DNA of 10,830 nucleotides from a bacterium. Lineage in GTDB: Bacteria > Patescibacteriota > Gracilibacteria > UM-FILTER-43-11. Shown here one piece after another: positions 1 to 6,724 of the stretch; the stretch's first letter is position 1, and the number at the start of each line of letters is the position of its first letter. The translations under genes and the position numbers were made by a program. The stretch lies in assembly GCA_030426875.1 (NCBI GenBank), contig JAUHXI010000031.1, forward strand, positions 1-10,830, written 5' to 3'. The notes under the pieces were generated by a model that worked only from the letters and a program-made list of their open reading frames with translations, did no database searches and was not told the DNA's origin.

Positions 1-47
1 AATTTGGACCGGATGAGCGAGAACATTACATTGGTTGGACCAATTTT

Positions 48-1490
48 ATGCCAGAGATTGGCATACAACATGGTGATAATAGCCCCTATGCTGAATCGGT
101 TAGAGAGCTACTGAAGAATCATCCCGAAACTGATTTTGCTTTACTAAAAGCTTTCATACAAAATCCACACAATCCTAAGCTGACACCAGCACACATTAAG
201 GAATTTTCTGACAAGAGAGAGGTGATCTATAGGCAACTAGATGAATCTATAACTAAACGAGATGGAGGTGCAACGCCTAAAGACCGTAGAGATGGGGCCA
301 TTGATGTAGATGCTTGCTATCTTGCATTGTCAAAACTAAGCAAAGAAATCAAAGATGCAACAAAGGGGCAGCCCAAAGTTGATACACGCCCCGAGAGCCA
401 AGAAAAACTATTGGCATGCATTCACATGTACTATAAAACGTATAATGCACTCTTTGATAATACAGCAACACAACCGGTCGAACTTGATTACATCGGTTCT
501 GTAGAAGAAGCCAGGAATTCTCTTAGAGAAAAAGAAGAAGCTCAACTAGACAGTCAATCTAAAGGCTGGTTTTGGCAAGCGTTTAAACCTGATCTAGAAA
601 GTGTTTTTGGTGAATTAAAAAATGAAAAAAAATCTGGTCTTTCCGATAGCCTGGTGACCTTGCCAATGCTAAAAGATCTGATTCGCTACGGAGAAGATGA
701 AAGTTTGTCAATTGACTCATGGATTAATACTCTGAAAGGGGGGGAAACTGTTCAGTGGAACACTGCCGCTCTTATAGAAGGTCATCTATCAAACATGGCC
801 ACCGCAGGACGTATGGCTGGCTTAAAGAACTCATCTTCTAAAAGAGCCATCCTGATTCTAAAAAAACTCCGCCGTGCACGTGATGATCGCAATTTGGAGG
901 AGGCCAAAAAGGAGCCCAATGGCATTGATGCATTCAATAAGTTTTTCAAACTCGACAATATTTCAAATCAGAGGGCTAGCCAAGCAAAAAAATCTCTTGT
1001 AGATTCCTTCACACGGAAGAAGTCATTGTGGGGACTTGCTAAACTTGCAGCCATCGGTGGCGTTGCAGTTGGAACAGGCGCTTTAGGCTTTGCAATTACT
1101 GGAGGGCAAATCGCAGCTCCGGTATTGGCTGCCCTTGGCTTGTCAGGATCAGCTTTAGCTGGTTCAAAAAGTGTTGAAGCCATGGATGAAGAAACCACGG
1201 TCAAAATGGATAAATGGCGCTCTCGACTCATGTGGACGGCCTTATTTGGAGCTGGCACACTTGCTACTTTAACTGGTTTTGCTCCTGCAATAGGAGCCGG
1301 CTACACGGCTTTAGGCAGTGCCATTGGTGGCGGTGTTGGGCTGGGCTTAGGCCAATCCAAATCCATCAAGAGTTTTATTGCCGAATCTAGTGTTTTTGTT
1401 ACAGCTGGAGCGTCTTCAAAATGGAAATGGGTTCACCAATGGGCCAATCCCGAAGGGGCTACTCCCCATGGACAAACAGCAGCAGCTTAA
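48..1490 (+). CDS. Unknown protein with C-terminal glycine-rich membrane hairpins (probably 5'-truncated by window edge)
   Basis: I do not recognise this protein. The first 320 or so residues are soluble and mostly helical, with charged stretches (for example residues 150-195 and 264-290). The end holds two glycine/alanine-rich hydrophobic blocks, about residues 327-372 and 394-435, separated by a charged linker with EAMDEETT. They look like two membrane hairpins, followed by a short polar tail. The ATG at 48 is the first in-window start, but the same frame is open to base 3 and reads protein-like (FGPDEREHYIGWTNF), so the real start probably lies upstream and the 480 residues are a minimum. 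No Shine-Dalgarno site precedes the ATG. The next gene starts 14 bases after the stop in the same direction, which suggests an operon. The coding call is secure from length and composition; the membrane topology is inferred from hydrophobicity. Confidence 0.85.
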   Translation: MPEIGIQHGDNSPYAESVRELLKNHPETDFALLKAFIQNPHNPKLTPAHIKEFSDKREVIYRQLDESITKRDGGATPKDRRDGAIDVDACYLALSKLSKEIKDATKGQPKVDTRPESQEKLLACIHMYYKTYNALFDNTATQPVELDYIGSVEEARNSLREKEEAQLDSQSKGWFWQAFKPDLESVFGELKNEKKSGLSDSLVTLPMLKDLIRYGEDESLSIDSWINTLKGGETVQWNTAALIEGHLSNMATAGRMAGLKNSSSKRAILILKKLRRARDDRNLEEAKKEPNGIDAFNKFFKLDNISNQRASQAKKSLVDSFTRKKSLWGLAKLAAIGGVAVGTGALGFAITGGQIAAPVLAALGLSGSALAGSKSVEAMDEETTVKMDKWRSRLMWTALFGAGTLATLTGFAPAIGAGYTALGSAIGGGVGLGLGQSKSIKSFIAESSVFVTAGASSKWKWVHQWANPEGATPHGQTAAA

Positions 1491-1504
1491 TAATTTAAAA
1501 AACC

Positions 1505-1873
1505 ATGCACAACAACCAACCCGTTCAAGTCGATCCCGTTAAATTCATTGACATGCTCATTAAAGAAATGAACATGCAAAACGAGGACCCTGAAAAACTC
1601 AAAGCCCTCAAAGAGAACATGCTCGTCAGTTTGAATCACAAATTGAGCGACGCCATTTCTGAAAACATCGACCCCGAAGCCATTGATCAAGCCCTTGAAG
1701 AAGAGCAAAAACGTGTCAATGGGGATGAAGATAAGGTTCAATTGGGTAATTTAATGGTCAAGATGGTCAATCTAAGCCCTAGCGCTCAAGAAGCCGTTGG
1801 ACAAGCGATGGAAGATTTCCGTGACCGCACCCTCCATGCCCACAAAGTCCTCGTTTTAGGCCAAGAAGCCTAA
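1505..1873 (+). CDS. Small helical cytosolic protein of unknown function, 122 aa
   Basis: A 122-residue acidic, cysteine-free protein with no signal peptide or membrane segment. It looks like a bundle of short amphipathic helices: residues 10-25 (VDPVKFIDMLIKEMNM), 28-52, 60-72 (DPEAIDQALEEEQ) and a C-terminal helix. The pattern of a helix-rich N-terminus with FIDMLIKEM resembles the small DUF5663-like proteins common in Patescibacteria, but this is from memory and unverified. It lies 14 bases after the preceding gene and is followed, about 50-250 bases on, by the charged protein, so it is probably the middle gene of a three-gene transcript. The ATG at 1505 is preceded by an A-rich leader (TTTAAAAAACC) and no Shine-Dalgarno site. 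Function unknown. Confidence 0.8.
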   Translation: MHNNQPVQVDPVKFIDMLIKEMNMQNEDPEKLKALKENMLVSLNHKLSDAISENIDPEAIDQALEEEQKRVNGDEDKVQLGNLMVKMVNLSPSAQEAVGQAMEDFRDRTLHAHKVLVLGQEA

Positions 1874-1961
1874 CCTTAAACCAAGGAGAGCGACTGAGAA
1901 TAAAGAGAGATTTCTCGACGTGACTCGAAATGATGTAAAAATAAAGAAACAAACAAACAAT

Positions 1962-1967
1962 AAAAAA
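1962..1967 (+). other. Suspected +1 frameshift in an A6 run near the start of the charged-protein gene
   Basis: Upstream of the run, frame 3 reads TRNDVKIKKQTNNK from a GTG at 1920. Just after it, frame 1 reads NPNCHFTGPNFWKT and continues without a stop to 3288. The upstream frame stops within 20 bases of the switch (TAA at 1992), and frame 1 has stops at 1936 and 1942. Deleting one A makes a single frame. A start at ATA 1960 or CTG 2014, without any frameshift, is the alternative. Confidence 0.4.
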
Positions 1968-2127
1968 CCCAAACTGCCACTTCACCGGCCCTAACTTTTG
2001 GAAGACAGCCCGTCTGGTTTATCACATTGCCGGTAAATACAACCCTGAAAAAGGTCACTCTGATGAACAAAAAGACCACAGTGAAACCGCTAAAAGTGGT
2101 CATGAATTTCGACATGAACTGCGAAAA

Positions 2128-3288
2128 TTGCGCAAAACAGTCCGTAAAACCAAACACGCTCACTGGGCTGAACTCACCCCACCCGAGCGCCGCAAAGACC
2201 GAAAAGAACGACGTAAAAATCGGAAAAATGTTCGAGAAGAACGCCGTCAGGAACGTGAAACCTCTTGGAATCGTGGCCTGGACAGTCGACGCGAATTCCG
2301 ACTCGATCAAAAAGAAAAAAAACTCCAACGACTTCATGACGACATTCGAAACCATGATGGTGTTTTAGATATCGATCGACCCACCACTCCAGCAGAAGAA
2401 CAACGCCCGAAGGCGGAGCAAAATTTAGGAAATCTCGACAGTCTTGCGCCATTTTTAGTGCCTGACGAAAGCCAAAGCGAAAGTCAAAAACCTGATACAA
2501 TTGGATCGGAAGAGAAATCCAAAATGACCCCTCCTGCACGGCGAGCTGTCGACCTTTTGGCAAAGCACGAAAAAAACCAGACAGACGTTCGCAATGACCA
2601 TCCTTTGATGGAATTGTTGAAAAAAATTGGCTACGGCATCATCGCCGCCTTTAAAATTCAGCCACAACCCGATGGCTCAAATGAAATTGTTGACGACCAA
2701 GGAACACCCATCGCCACCGTTGGACCGGAAGGGGAATTTTTTGACCCCAGCACAGGCAAAGCATCTGATCAACCAGATCCAGAAGACCCTGAGGCCGTTG
2801 AAACAGCCAATAAAAAAATCACTTTAGGCATCTTAGCCAACTGGCTCGAAGGGGCCAATCCAGATGAAGTGAAATATTTTGCTAAAAAAATAAATGAAGA
2901 CTTAGGGGATGAAACTGCCGTAGACTCAACATTATTGCACCCTGACAAGCTGCGAGACACCGGAGGTGCCATTGATTTCATTCAAAACGAATTCAGAGAT
3001 AATCCTGACCGTTTTCATCCTGAGCTTGGAAAGCATTTGATGGACTACATCGCAAACGCACCCAAGGCGAGAGAAGTGCACAAAGAAAGAGTTGATACAA
3101 TCACCGCATCGATGTACAAACTTGTGACCAAAAATGGAAGCAAAGAGGTTAAAGATAACTTTTCGGAAACTGAACTGTCAAAAATTAGAAAAGTCATCAC
3201 CATTTTATACCCTGATGCCCCCGCTGAATCCCTTGAAAACCCAGCTTTTACTAACTCAAAAAGACCAACCTGGCATGGATGTCATTGA
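2128..3288 (+). CDS. Highly charged protein of unknown function; frame probably broken at both ends
   Basis: The uninterrupted frame from the TTG at 2128 gives 386 residues. Residues 1-75 are extremely basic and probably a long helix or coiled coil (ERRKDRKERRKNRKNVREE). An acidic, proline-rich linker follows (about 78-135), then a mixed helical region with PDPEDPEAVE and LANWLEGANPDEVKYFAKK. No signal peptide or membrane segment is visible and I do not recognise a family. The frame is open and protein-like upstream of the TTG back to 1945 (for example NFWKTARLVYHIAGKYNPEK), so TTG 2128 is unlikely to be the true start. Removing one A from the run at 1962-1967 joins it to a GTG at 1920. Removing one A from 3258-3262 replaces the odd ending RPTWHGCH with a natural-looking tail to a TAA at 3359-3361. 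With both changes the gene is 1440 bases (479 residues plus stop). Either sequence errors or gene decay would explain this. Confidence 0.7.
   Translation: MRKTVRKTKHAHWAELTPPERRKDRKERRKNRKNVREERRQERETSWNRGLDSRREFRLDQKEKKLQRLHDDIRNHDGVLDIDRPTTPAEEQRPKAEQNLGNLDSLAPFLVPDESQSESQKPDTIGSEEKSKMTPPARRAVDLLAKHEKNQTDVRNDHPLMELLKKIGYGIIAAFKIQPQPDGSNEIVDDQGTPIATVGPEGEFFDPSTGKASDQPDPEDPEAVETANKKITLGILANWLEGANPDEVKYFAKKINEDLGDETAVDSTLLHPDKLRDTGGAIDFIQNEFRDNPDRFHPELGKHLMDYIANAPKAREVHKERVDTITASMYKLVTKNGSKEVKDNFSETELSKIRKVITILYPDAPAESLENPAFTNSKRPTWHGCH
3258..3262 (+). other. Suspected +1 frameshift in an A5 run near the end of the charged-protein gene
   Basis: The frame ending at the TGA 3286-3288 finishes in the unnatural RPTWHGCH. 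The neighbouring frame carries DQPGMDVIEGFMDIDPRH and about 15 further normal-looking residues to a TAA at 3359-3361. Dropping one A between AACTC and GACC joins the two. No slippery-site stem-loop is evident downstream, so programmed frameshifting is less likely than a sequence error or mutation. Confidence 0.5.
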
Positions 3289-3435
3289 AGGTTTCATGGA
3301 CATTGACCCCAGACACATCGGCTTCAGTCAGAGTGAGGCGATAGTGGACATCTTGTCATAAATTCCATACAGCCGCACAAGGAAGGGCCATTAAACTTTT
3401 CAACGTTTTAAAAAAAAGGTATATTTGCCTTGCCC

Positions 3436-3441
3436 TATAAT
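3436..3441 (+). promoter_or_regulatory. Possible -10 box of the lipoprotein gene
   Basis: A perfect TATAAT lies 16 bases before the ATG at 3458, in AT-rich DNA after the end of the preceding gene. No convincing -35 box sits 16-18 bases upstream. A start site near 3448 would leave a leader of about 10 bases without a Shine-Dalgarno site. Confidence 0.35.
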
Positions 3442-3457
3442 ATATCTTTATTTTTTT

Positions 3458-4501
3458 ATGAAAAAAATTAACCCTAGCAAGTTTTTTGGTCTTTTACTTT
3501 TATTCATCGGACTCACGATCAGTGGCTGTGATGCCTTAGAATCTGACGACCTAGAAGAAGACGACACAACCAGCTTCAGAGAGAGTGAAGAAGTTGAGGA
3601 TGATGAGGAATCTGAGTCTGAATCACGGAGCACAGCTTCAGAAAATGACCTCTTGATTGAAAAATTGAACGCTTATGTTGATTGTACAAATAATCATTCA
3701 GGAAATGTTCTCAATAATTTTGACCACTACCTTTCATGGGTCGACCCTGAGCTAGGGCCTAGTGCCGATCAAACCATTTATGGCTTGTTTGAACTCTACT
3801 ATGACTCAAGTGATTGTATTGAGGCCATTGAAGCTGCCAACGAAATCGATGTCGAAAACCAGGTTAATGAAGTGGCTGAAGCCTATGCAGATGCATTGGA
3901 GACCGTTGTGCCTTTGATTGAAGAAGCATACACTTACTATGATCGAGAAAACTATTTGGATGATGACATGGCTCAAGGCCGAATCATGCACGGCCCTTTG
4001 ATGGAGGCTTTTATGGCCATGGAAGAAAATCACTATGCCCTGCTTGAAGCCATGGATCCTTTGGAAAAACGTGTGGACGATTACCTCCTTGAAGAATATA
4101 AAAAAAGTGGTGATATTTTTTCTTACAACCTTCAAAAAGTGATGATGGGTGCAGAGGATTTGATCGATCTAGGGAATGTGTCTACATACGGTGAGGTTGA
4201 TTTAGAGGCCTTTACCACTGCGCTCGATGCCTATGAAGCAAATTTGAATGAGCTTAGAGATTATGCTGGTGAAAACCAAGAGGAACTGGAGGCTGAATAT
4301 TTCTCTTTTGACAGCATGGATAGCGCCCTTGAAGACTACTTAATAGCTGCCACGCAGTTGATGAGACGCGTGAGGGACAATACCCCTTATAGCAGCAGTG
4401 AATTGAGCCTTGGTGGTGATAATTCAAACTTGGTAGATGGTTCTCCTGCCAAGCTAGTGGAAGAATACAATAATGTTATTTCCAGATATAGCCTTCTTTA
4501 A
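3458..4501 (+). CDS. Lipoprotein, DUF3829/YiiG-like
   Basis: A 347-residue exported lipoprotein. Residues 1-24 form a lipoprotein signal peptide: basic MKKINPSK, a hydrophobic core, and the lipobox ISGC with the acylated cysteine at C24. Residues 26-60 are a very acidic serine/glutamate linker. The rest (about 65-345) is helical, beginning with EKLNAYVDCTNNHSG and LNNFDHYLSWVD. This resembles the start of the DUF3829 (YiiG-type) lipoprotein domain, whose function is unknown; the family call is from memory of the pattern and is moderately confident. The ATG at 3458 was chosen over the in-frame TTG at 3425 because it gives a proper positively charged signal-peptide N-terminus. It is transcribed alone, and its 3' end is followed by a strong palindromic terminator. 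It should be anchored on the outer face of the cytoplasmic membrane. Confidence 0.85.
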   Translation: MKKINPSKFFGLLLLFIGLTISGCDALESDDLEEDDTTSFRESEEVEDDEESESESRSTASENDLLIEKLNAYVDCTNNHSGNVLNNFDHYLSWVDPELGPSADQTIYGLFELYYDSSDCIEAIEAANEIDVENQVNEVAEAYADALETVVPLIEEAYTYYDRENYLDDDMAQGRIMHGPLMEAFMAMEENHYALLEAMDPLEKRVDDYLLEEYKKSGDIFSYNLQKVMMGAEDLIDLGNVSTYGEVDLEAFTTALDAYEANLNELRDYAGENQEELEAEYFSFDSMDSALEDYLIAATQLMRRVRDNTPYSSSELSLGGDNSNLVDGSPAKLVEEYNNVISRYSLL

Positions 4502-4518
4502 AGAGACTCGTTTAAAAA

Positions 4519-4550
4519 TCACAAAAAGCAGCCTAGGCTGCTTTTTGTGA
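4519..4550. terminator. Bidirectional rho-independent terminator between convergent genes
   Basis: A perfect 32-base palindrome with 15-base arms TCACAAAAAGCAGCC and GGCTGCTTTTTGTGA around a central TA. The core GCAGCC/GGCTGC stem is followed by T5 on either strand, so it can end both the lipoprotein transcript and the rdgB transcript (stop codon at 4583). Confidence 0.9.
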
Positions 4551-4582
4551 TGGTATTTATTGCCTGGAATTCAGACAGCTTT

Positions 4583-5185
4583 TTAAAGAAGTAGTGAACT
4601 AGACAAATATTCATAGCACTTTTTAGCCGCCAGTCCTCGATGGGAAATCTCATTTTTCTCCTCTTTACTCATGGCTGAATACACCTTGCCTTTACCGTCA
4701 GCGACAAAAACAGAGGAAAGGGGAATTCCTGGTTCAATTTGGACTTGAGGCTTGTCTAGAATTTGTCCAACACACTGTCCTTGAAAGGTCAAAATAGACT
4801 CATCGGGGCGCCAGAAGGCAATGTTTGTCACAAACTCAGCACGGCGATTTCTCTCGGTGGACATTCTGTCTAGAAAAAAATCCAGCCATTCCTGGTCAGA
4901 GGCCTGAGCACCGGCTCCCCAACGCCTTGTTTTAACACCCAGCTCACCTTCTAAAGCGTCCACATGAATCCCAGAATCATCAGCAATGGTCGGGATTCCT
5001 GTCAATTTACCGAAAAATTCAGCCTTGATGATGGCATTCGCTTGGTACGTGGAACCGGTTTCTTCTACATCTTCATTTATTTTTAGATCACTTAAAGAAA
5101 AAAATTTAAAGGGAAGGCCTTCAAAGACTTCCATCAGTTCCTTAAATTTTCCAGCGTTGTGGGTGGCGATGAGTATTTTTTGCAT
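4583..5185 (-). CDS. rdgB: XTP/dITP diphosphatase (RdgB/HAM1 family), atypical base-binding loop
   Basis: A 200-residue protein of the usual length for this family, which hydrolyses non-canonical purine nucleoside triphosphates (dITP, XTP) to the monophosphate and pyrophosphate and keeps them out of DNA. Visible motifs: the N-terminal IATHNAGKFKEL (T8, N10, K13), EETGSTYQANAIIKA at 41-55, the metal/catalytic DDSG at 69-72 followed by VDALEGELG, and the ISHRG motif at 180-184. The odd point is residues 150-163: relatives have GFGYDPIF, which contacts the base, whereas here the stretch reads EPGIPLSSVF. Substrate choice may therefore differ. The ATG gives the canonical N-terminus. A TGCTAAACT element ends 6 bases before it, suggesting a leaderless mRNA. 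It is convergent with the lipoprotein gene and divergent from the lysine-rich protein gene. Confidence 0.92.
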   Translation of the reverse strand: MQKILIATHNAGKFKELMEVFEGLPFKFFSLSDLKINEDVEETGSTYQANAIIKAEFFGKLTGIPTIADDSGIHVDALEGELGVKTRRWGAGAQASDQEWLDFFLDRMSTERNRRAEFVTNIAFWRPDESILTFQGQCVGQILDKPQVQIEPGIPLSSVFVADGKGKVYSAMSKEEKNEISHRGLAAKKCYEYLSSSLLL

Positions 5186-5191
5186 GGCTTA

Positions 5192-5200
5192 AGTTTAGCA
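5192..5200 (-). promoter_or_regulatory. Possible extended -10 box of rdgB giving a leaderless mRNA
   Basis: On the minus strand TGC-TAAACT (4/6 match to TATAAT with an upstream TG) lies exactly 6 bases before the rdgB ATG. The usual start-point distance places +1 at the A of the ATG. No clear -35 box is seen. Confidence 0.35.
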
Positions 5201-5207
5201 TTTTTAA

Positions 5208-5224
5208 CCTGTTTTTAAAACAGG
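5208..5224. promoter_or_regulatory. Palindrome CCTGTTTTTAAAACAGG between divergent genes
   Basis: Perfect 8-base arms around one T, placed 22 bases upstream of the rdgB start and about 20 bases upstream of the -35 box for the divergent lysine-rich gene. It could be a regulator-binding site. A closely related palindrome (CTATTTTTAAAATAG) lies in the promoter of the small-peptide operon at 7803-7817. No T-run outside the stem makes it look like a terminator. Confidence 0.35.
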
Positions 5225-5244
5225 CTAGGAGCCAGCAGAAGGCA

Positions 5245-5273
5245 TTGACTTTACTCAAAAAACTTGCTATAAT
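5245..5273 (+). promoter_or_regulatory. Near-consensus sigma-70-type promoter for the lysine-rich protein gene
   Basis: TTGACT (5245-5250), a 17-base spacer, and a perfect TATAAT (5268-5273): eleven of twelve consensus positions. The start of transcription should be near 5280, leaving about 26 bases before the ATG at 5306. Confidence 0.8.
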
Positions 5274-5305
5274 TAACAGATGTGCAGAACCTAAATTTTG
5301 AAACC

Positions 5306-5755
5306 ATGACAAAAACAAAACAAAAAACAACTCAGGAAGAGGCTAAAAGTACGAAAGACATGACACATTCTATGAGCCAAAAAGCCACCGAAACGCTCAA
5401 GCATTTCAAAAAACACTTTGAACCTAAAAAAGTGGATGAATTTCAAGAAAAATGGCTTAAAGTTCCTGAAAATCGTAAAAAGTACAAAAAAATAACCGAT
5501 GCCCCTCAAGTGGCAGCCGAAGAAGTGCTCGCCATGACCAATGATCTAATTCAATACATACAAGGTCAAAAAGGGGGTCAGTCTAAACTTCTGGAAAAAC
5601 TCAAAAAAGGTGTGAGTGGATTTGTTAAAAATCCAGCTGCCTATGTTAAAGCGAGGCAAGAGGCTTCAAATAAGGCTAAAAAAGAGGGTGGTATGGCCAA
5701 AGCATCTTCGAAGGAGATCAAAAAACCGGTTGCAAAAAAGACTCAGGAAAAATAA
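5306..5755 (+). CDS. Lysine-rich small protein of unknown function, 149 aa
   Basis: A strongly basic, cysteine-free protein. The N-terminal 30 residues are polar and disordered (TKQKTTQEEAK). A helical core follows with HFKKHFEPKKVDEFQEKWLK and AAEEVLAMTNDLIQYIQG, and the last 35 residues are a lysine/alanine tail (SNKAKKEGGMAKASSK onward) like those of nucleic-acid-binding proteins. There is no signal peptide or membrane segment. The tail hints at DNA or RNA binding, but no domain is recognised. The ATG at 5306 was chosen over the in-frame GTG at 5282, because the promoter places the transcript start at about 5280 and the eight extra residues add nothing. No Shine-Dalgarno site is present. 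The strong promoter suggests high expression. It stands alone, divergent from rdgB. Confidence 0.8.
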   Translation: MTKTKQKTTQEEAKSTKDMTHSMSQKATETLKHFKKHFEPKKVDEFQEKWLKVPENRKKYKKITDAPQVAAEEVLAMTNDLIQYIQGQKGGQSKLLEKLKKGVSGFVKNPAAYVKARQEASNKAKKEGGMAKASSKEIKKPVAKKTQEK

Positions 5756-6054
5756 AACAGTGCTGTTGTTAATTCATCTTTTATAATATCCAAAATTGAA
5801 AGCTTTTTAAAGTTGAGTGAGTGGGATTTTGTTGTATTTGAATTATAAATGGTGTGGCAAGAAATGCCAAAATACCGCCCTGGTTTCACATTATTTTCCG
5901 TGATAATTAAGGTGGGTGCTCGCAGGTTGCCGCCACAACGACAGCAAATATAAAGCTCCCTTAAGGAAAATTGTAAAGAAAAAAAGTGAGGTCAGAAAGC
6001 GTGTATTTTAGCAGTCTGCATTATATCTCATTGTTTTAAAATAGCCGAGTGTTT
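5756..6054. other. Gene-poor stretch with a start-less minus-strand open frame
   Basis: No convincing gene. On the minus strand a frame is open between stops at 5992-5994 and 5743-5745 (82 codons). It reads partly like a zinc-binding fragment (ELYICCRCGGNLRAP, then ISCHTIYNSN) but has no ATG, GTG or TTG before that motif. It may be a decayed gene or chance. A short AT-rich inverted pair (TATTTTA/TAAAATA) sits just downstream of the 6055 stop on the minus strand; a role as a weak terminator is uncertain. Confidence 0.3.
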
Positions 6055-6660
6055 TTATTTTAGAAACAACCTCTTTTGCTTGAGGGCAAATAGAATGGGA
6101 ATGATCATCACAATGCTAAAAAGTGGGTTGAATTGATTAGACATGTGATAATATCCATAATGATAGCGATCAAGCGTGCTACTAATTCTGCTAAAAAAGC
6201 GTCCAATTTGACCAGGGGTATTATAGTAATTGAAGTCATTCAGGTTAAAAATGAGGCGACTTATAAGCAGGCAAAACAGAACAAAATATGTCAAAAGCAG
6301 GAATAAATTCAGAGACGCTTTAAAAATCTTTGGTGTGACCAATGACTGATTTTTTGACTTGAAAAAATAAGGTTTTAATTTGGATTTAAAGATTAGTGCT
6401 AGAAGAATCAGTCCTCCTGCCAGCAAAGATCGCCACATGTTGATTAAAAACAAACCAAAATCACCCCCCTTTGAAAAGGCAAAAAACTGCAATTCTCTTA
6501 CAAGTTCACTATTTGGAATAAAGGCATAAAAAAAGTCTAAAATCAGGTTCAACGAGACAAAAAATACCATAAGATACCACATCACTAAAAAGGCATTCAG
6601 AACCACAAGGGGGAGTTTAAAATTGACGCGAATGGAGTTGGAAGAGGTGGATTTTTTCAT
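6055..6660 (-). CDS. Small integral membrane protein of unknown function, 201 aa
   Basis: A hydrophobic, phenylalanine- and leucine-rich protein with about four membrane segments: residues 17-46, 68-92, 113-138 and 178-193. The N-terminus (MKKSTSSNSIRVNFK) and the loop KSKLKPYFFKSK are basic and so probably cytoplasmic. A tyrosine-rich loop (DRYHYGYYHMSNQ) lies before the last segment. I recognise no family. The coding sequence is far more AT-rich than its neighbour polX. It starts 64 bases downstream of the polX stop on the same strand, so it may be co-transcribed or use its own weak promoter (TTGACT on the minus strand at 6711-6716). The leader is A/T only and contains the palindrome AATTTTAATTAAAATT (6666-6681). 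No Shine-Dalgarno site is seen. Confidence 0.75.
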   Translation of the reverse strand: MKKSTSSNSIRVNFKLPLVVLNAFLVMWYLMVFFVSLNLILDFFYAFIPNSELVRELQFFAFSKGGDFGLFLINMWRSLLAGGLILLALIFKSKLKPYFFKSKNQSLVTPKIFKASLNLFLLLTYFVLFCLLISRLIFNLNDFNYYNTPGQIGRFFSRISSTLDRYHYGYYHMSNQFNPLFSIVMIIPILFALKQKRLFLK

Positions 6661-6724
6661 TTTTTAATTTTAATTAAAATTCAAGTGAAAACTAGTCTTC
6701 GTTTAATGAAAAGTCAAATCGCAT

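Noticed and set aside
968..1258. Minus-strand open frame inside the first gene
   Set aside because: It is antisense to the glycine/alanine-rich membrane part, whose codon bias opens such frames. It has no start context or family resemblance.
1883..1896. AAGGAG followed by CTG as a start for the charged-protein gene
   Set aside because: The only good Shine-Dalgarno-like site here leads into a frame that stops at 1921, 1936 and 1942, so it cannot start the protein without more than one change.
1876..2667. Overlapping minus-strand frames opposite the charged protein
   Set aside because: They are antisense shadows, phenylalanine- and cysteine-rich because they mirror K/E/R codons. The plus-strand frame is longer and protein-like.
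3286..3409. UGA read as glycine (Gracilibacteria-type code) to extend the charged protein
   Set aside because: The read-through product is less protein-like than the frameshifted tail. polX ends at UGA exactly at the family length, and no other gene needs UGA as a sense codon.
3806..4135. Minus-strand frame opposite the lipoprotein gene
   Set aside because: The plus strand has a full signal peptide, lipobox and long frame; the antisense frame is a shadow.
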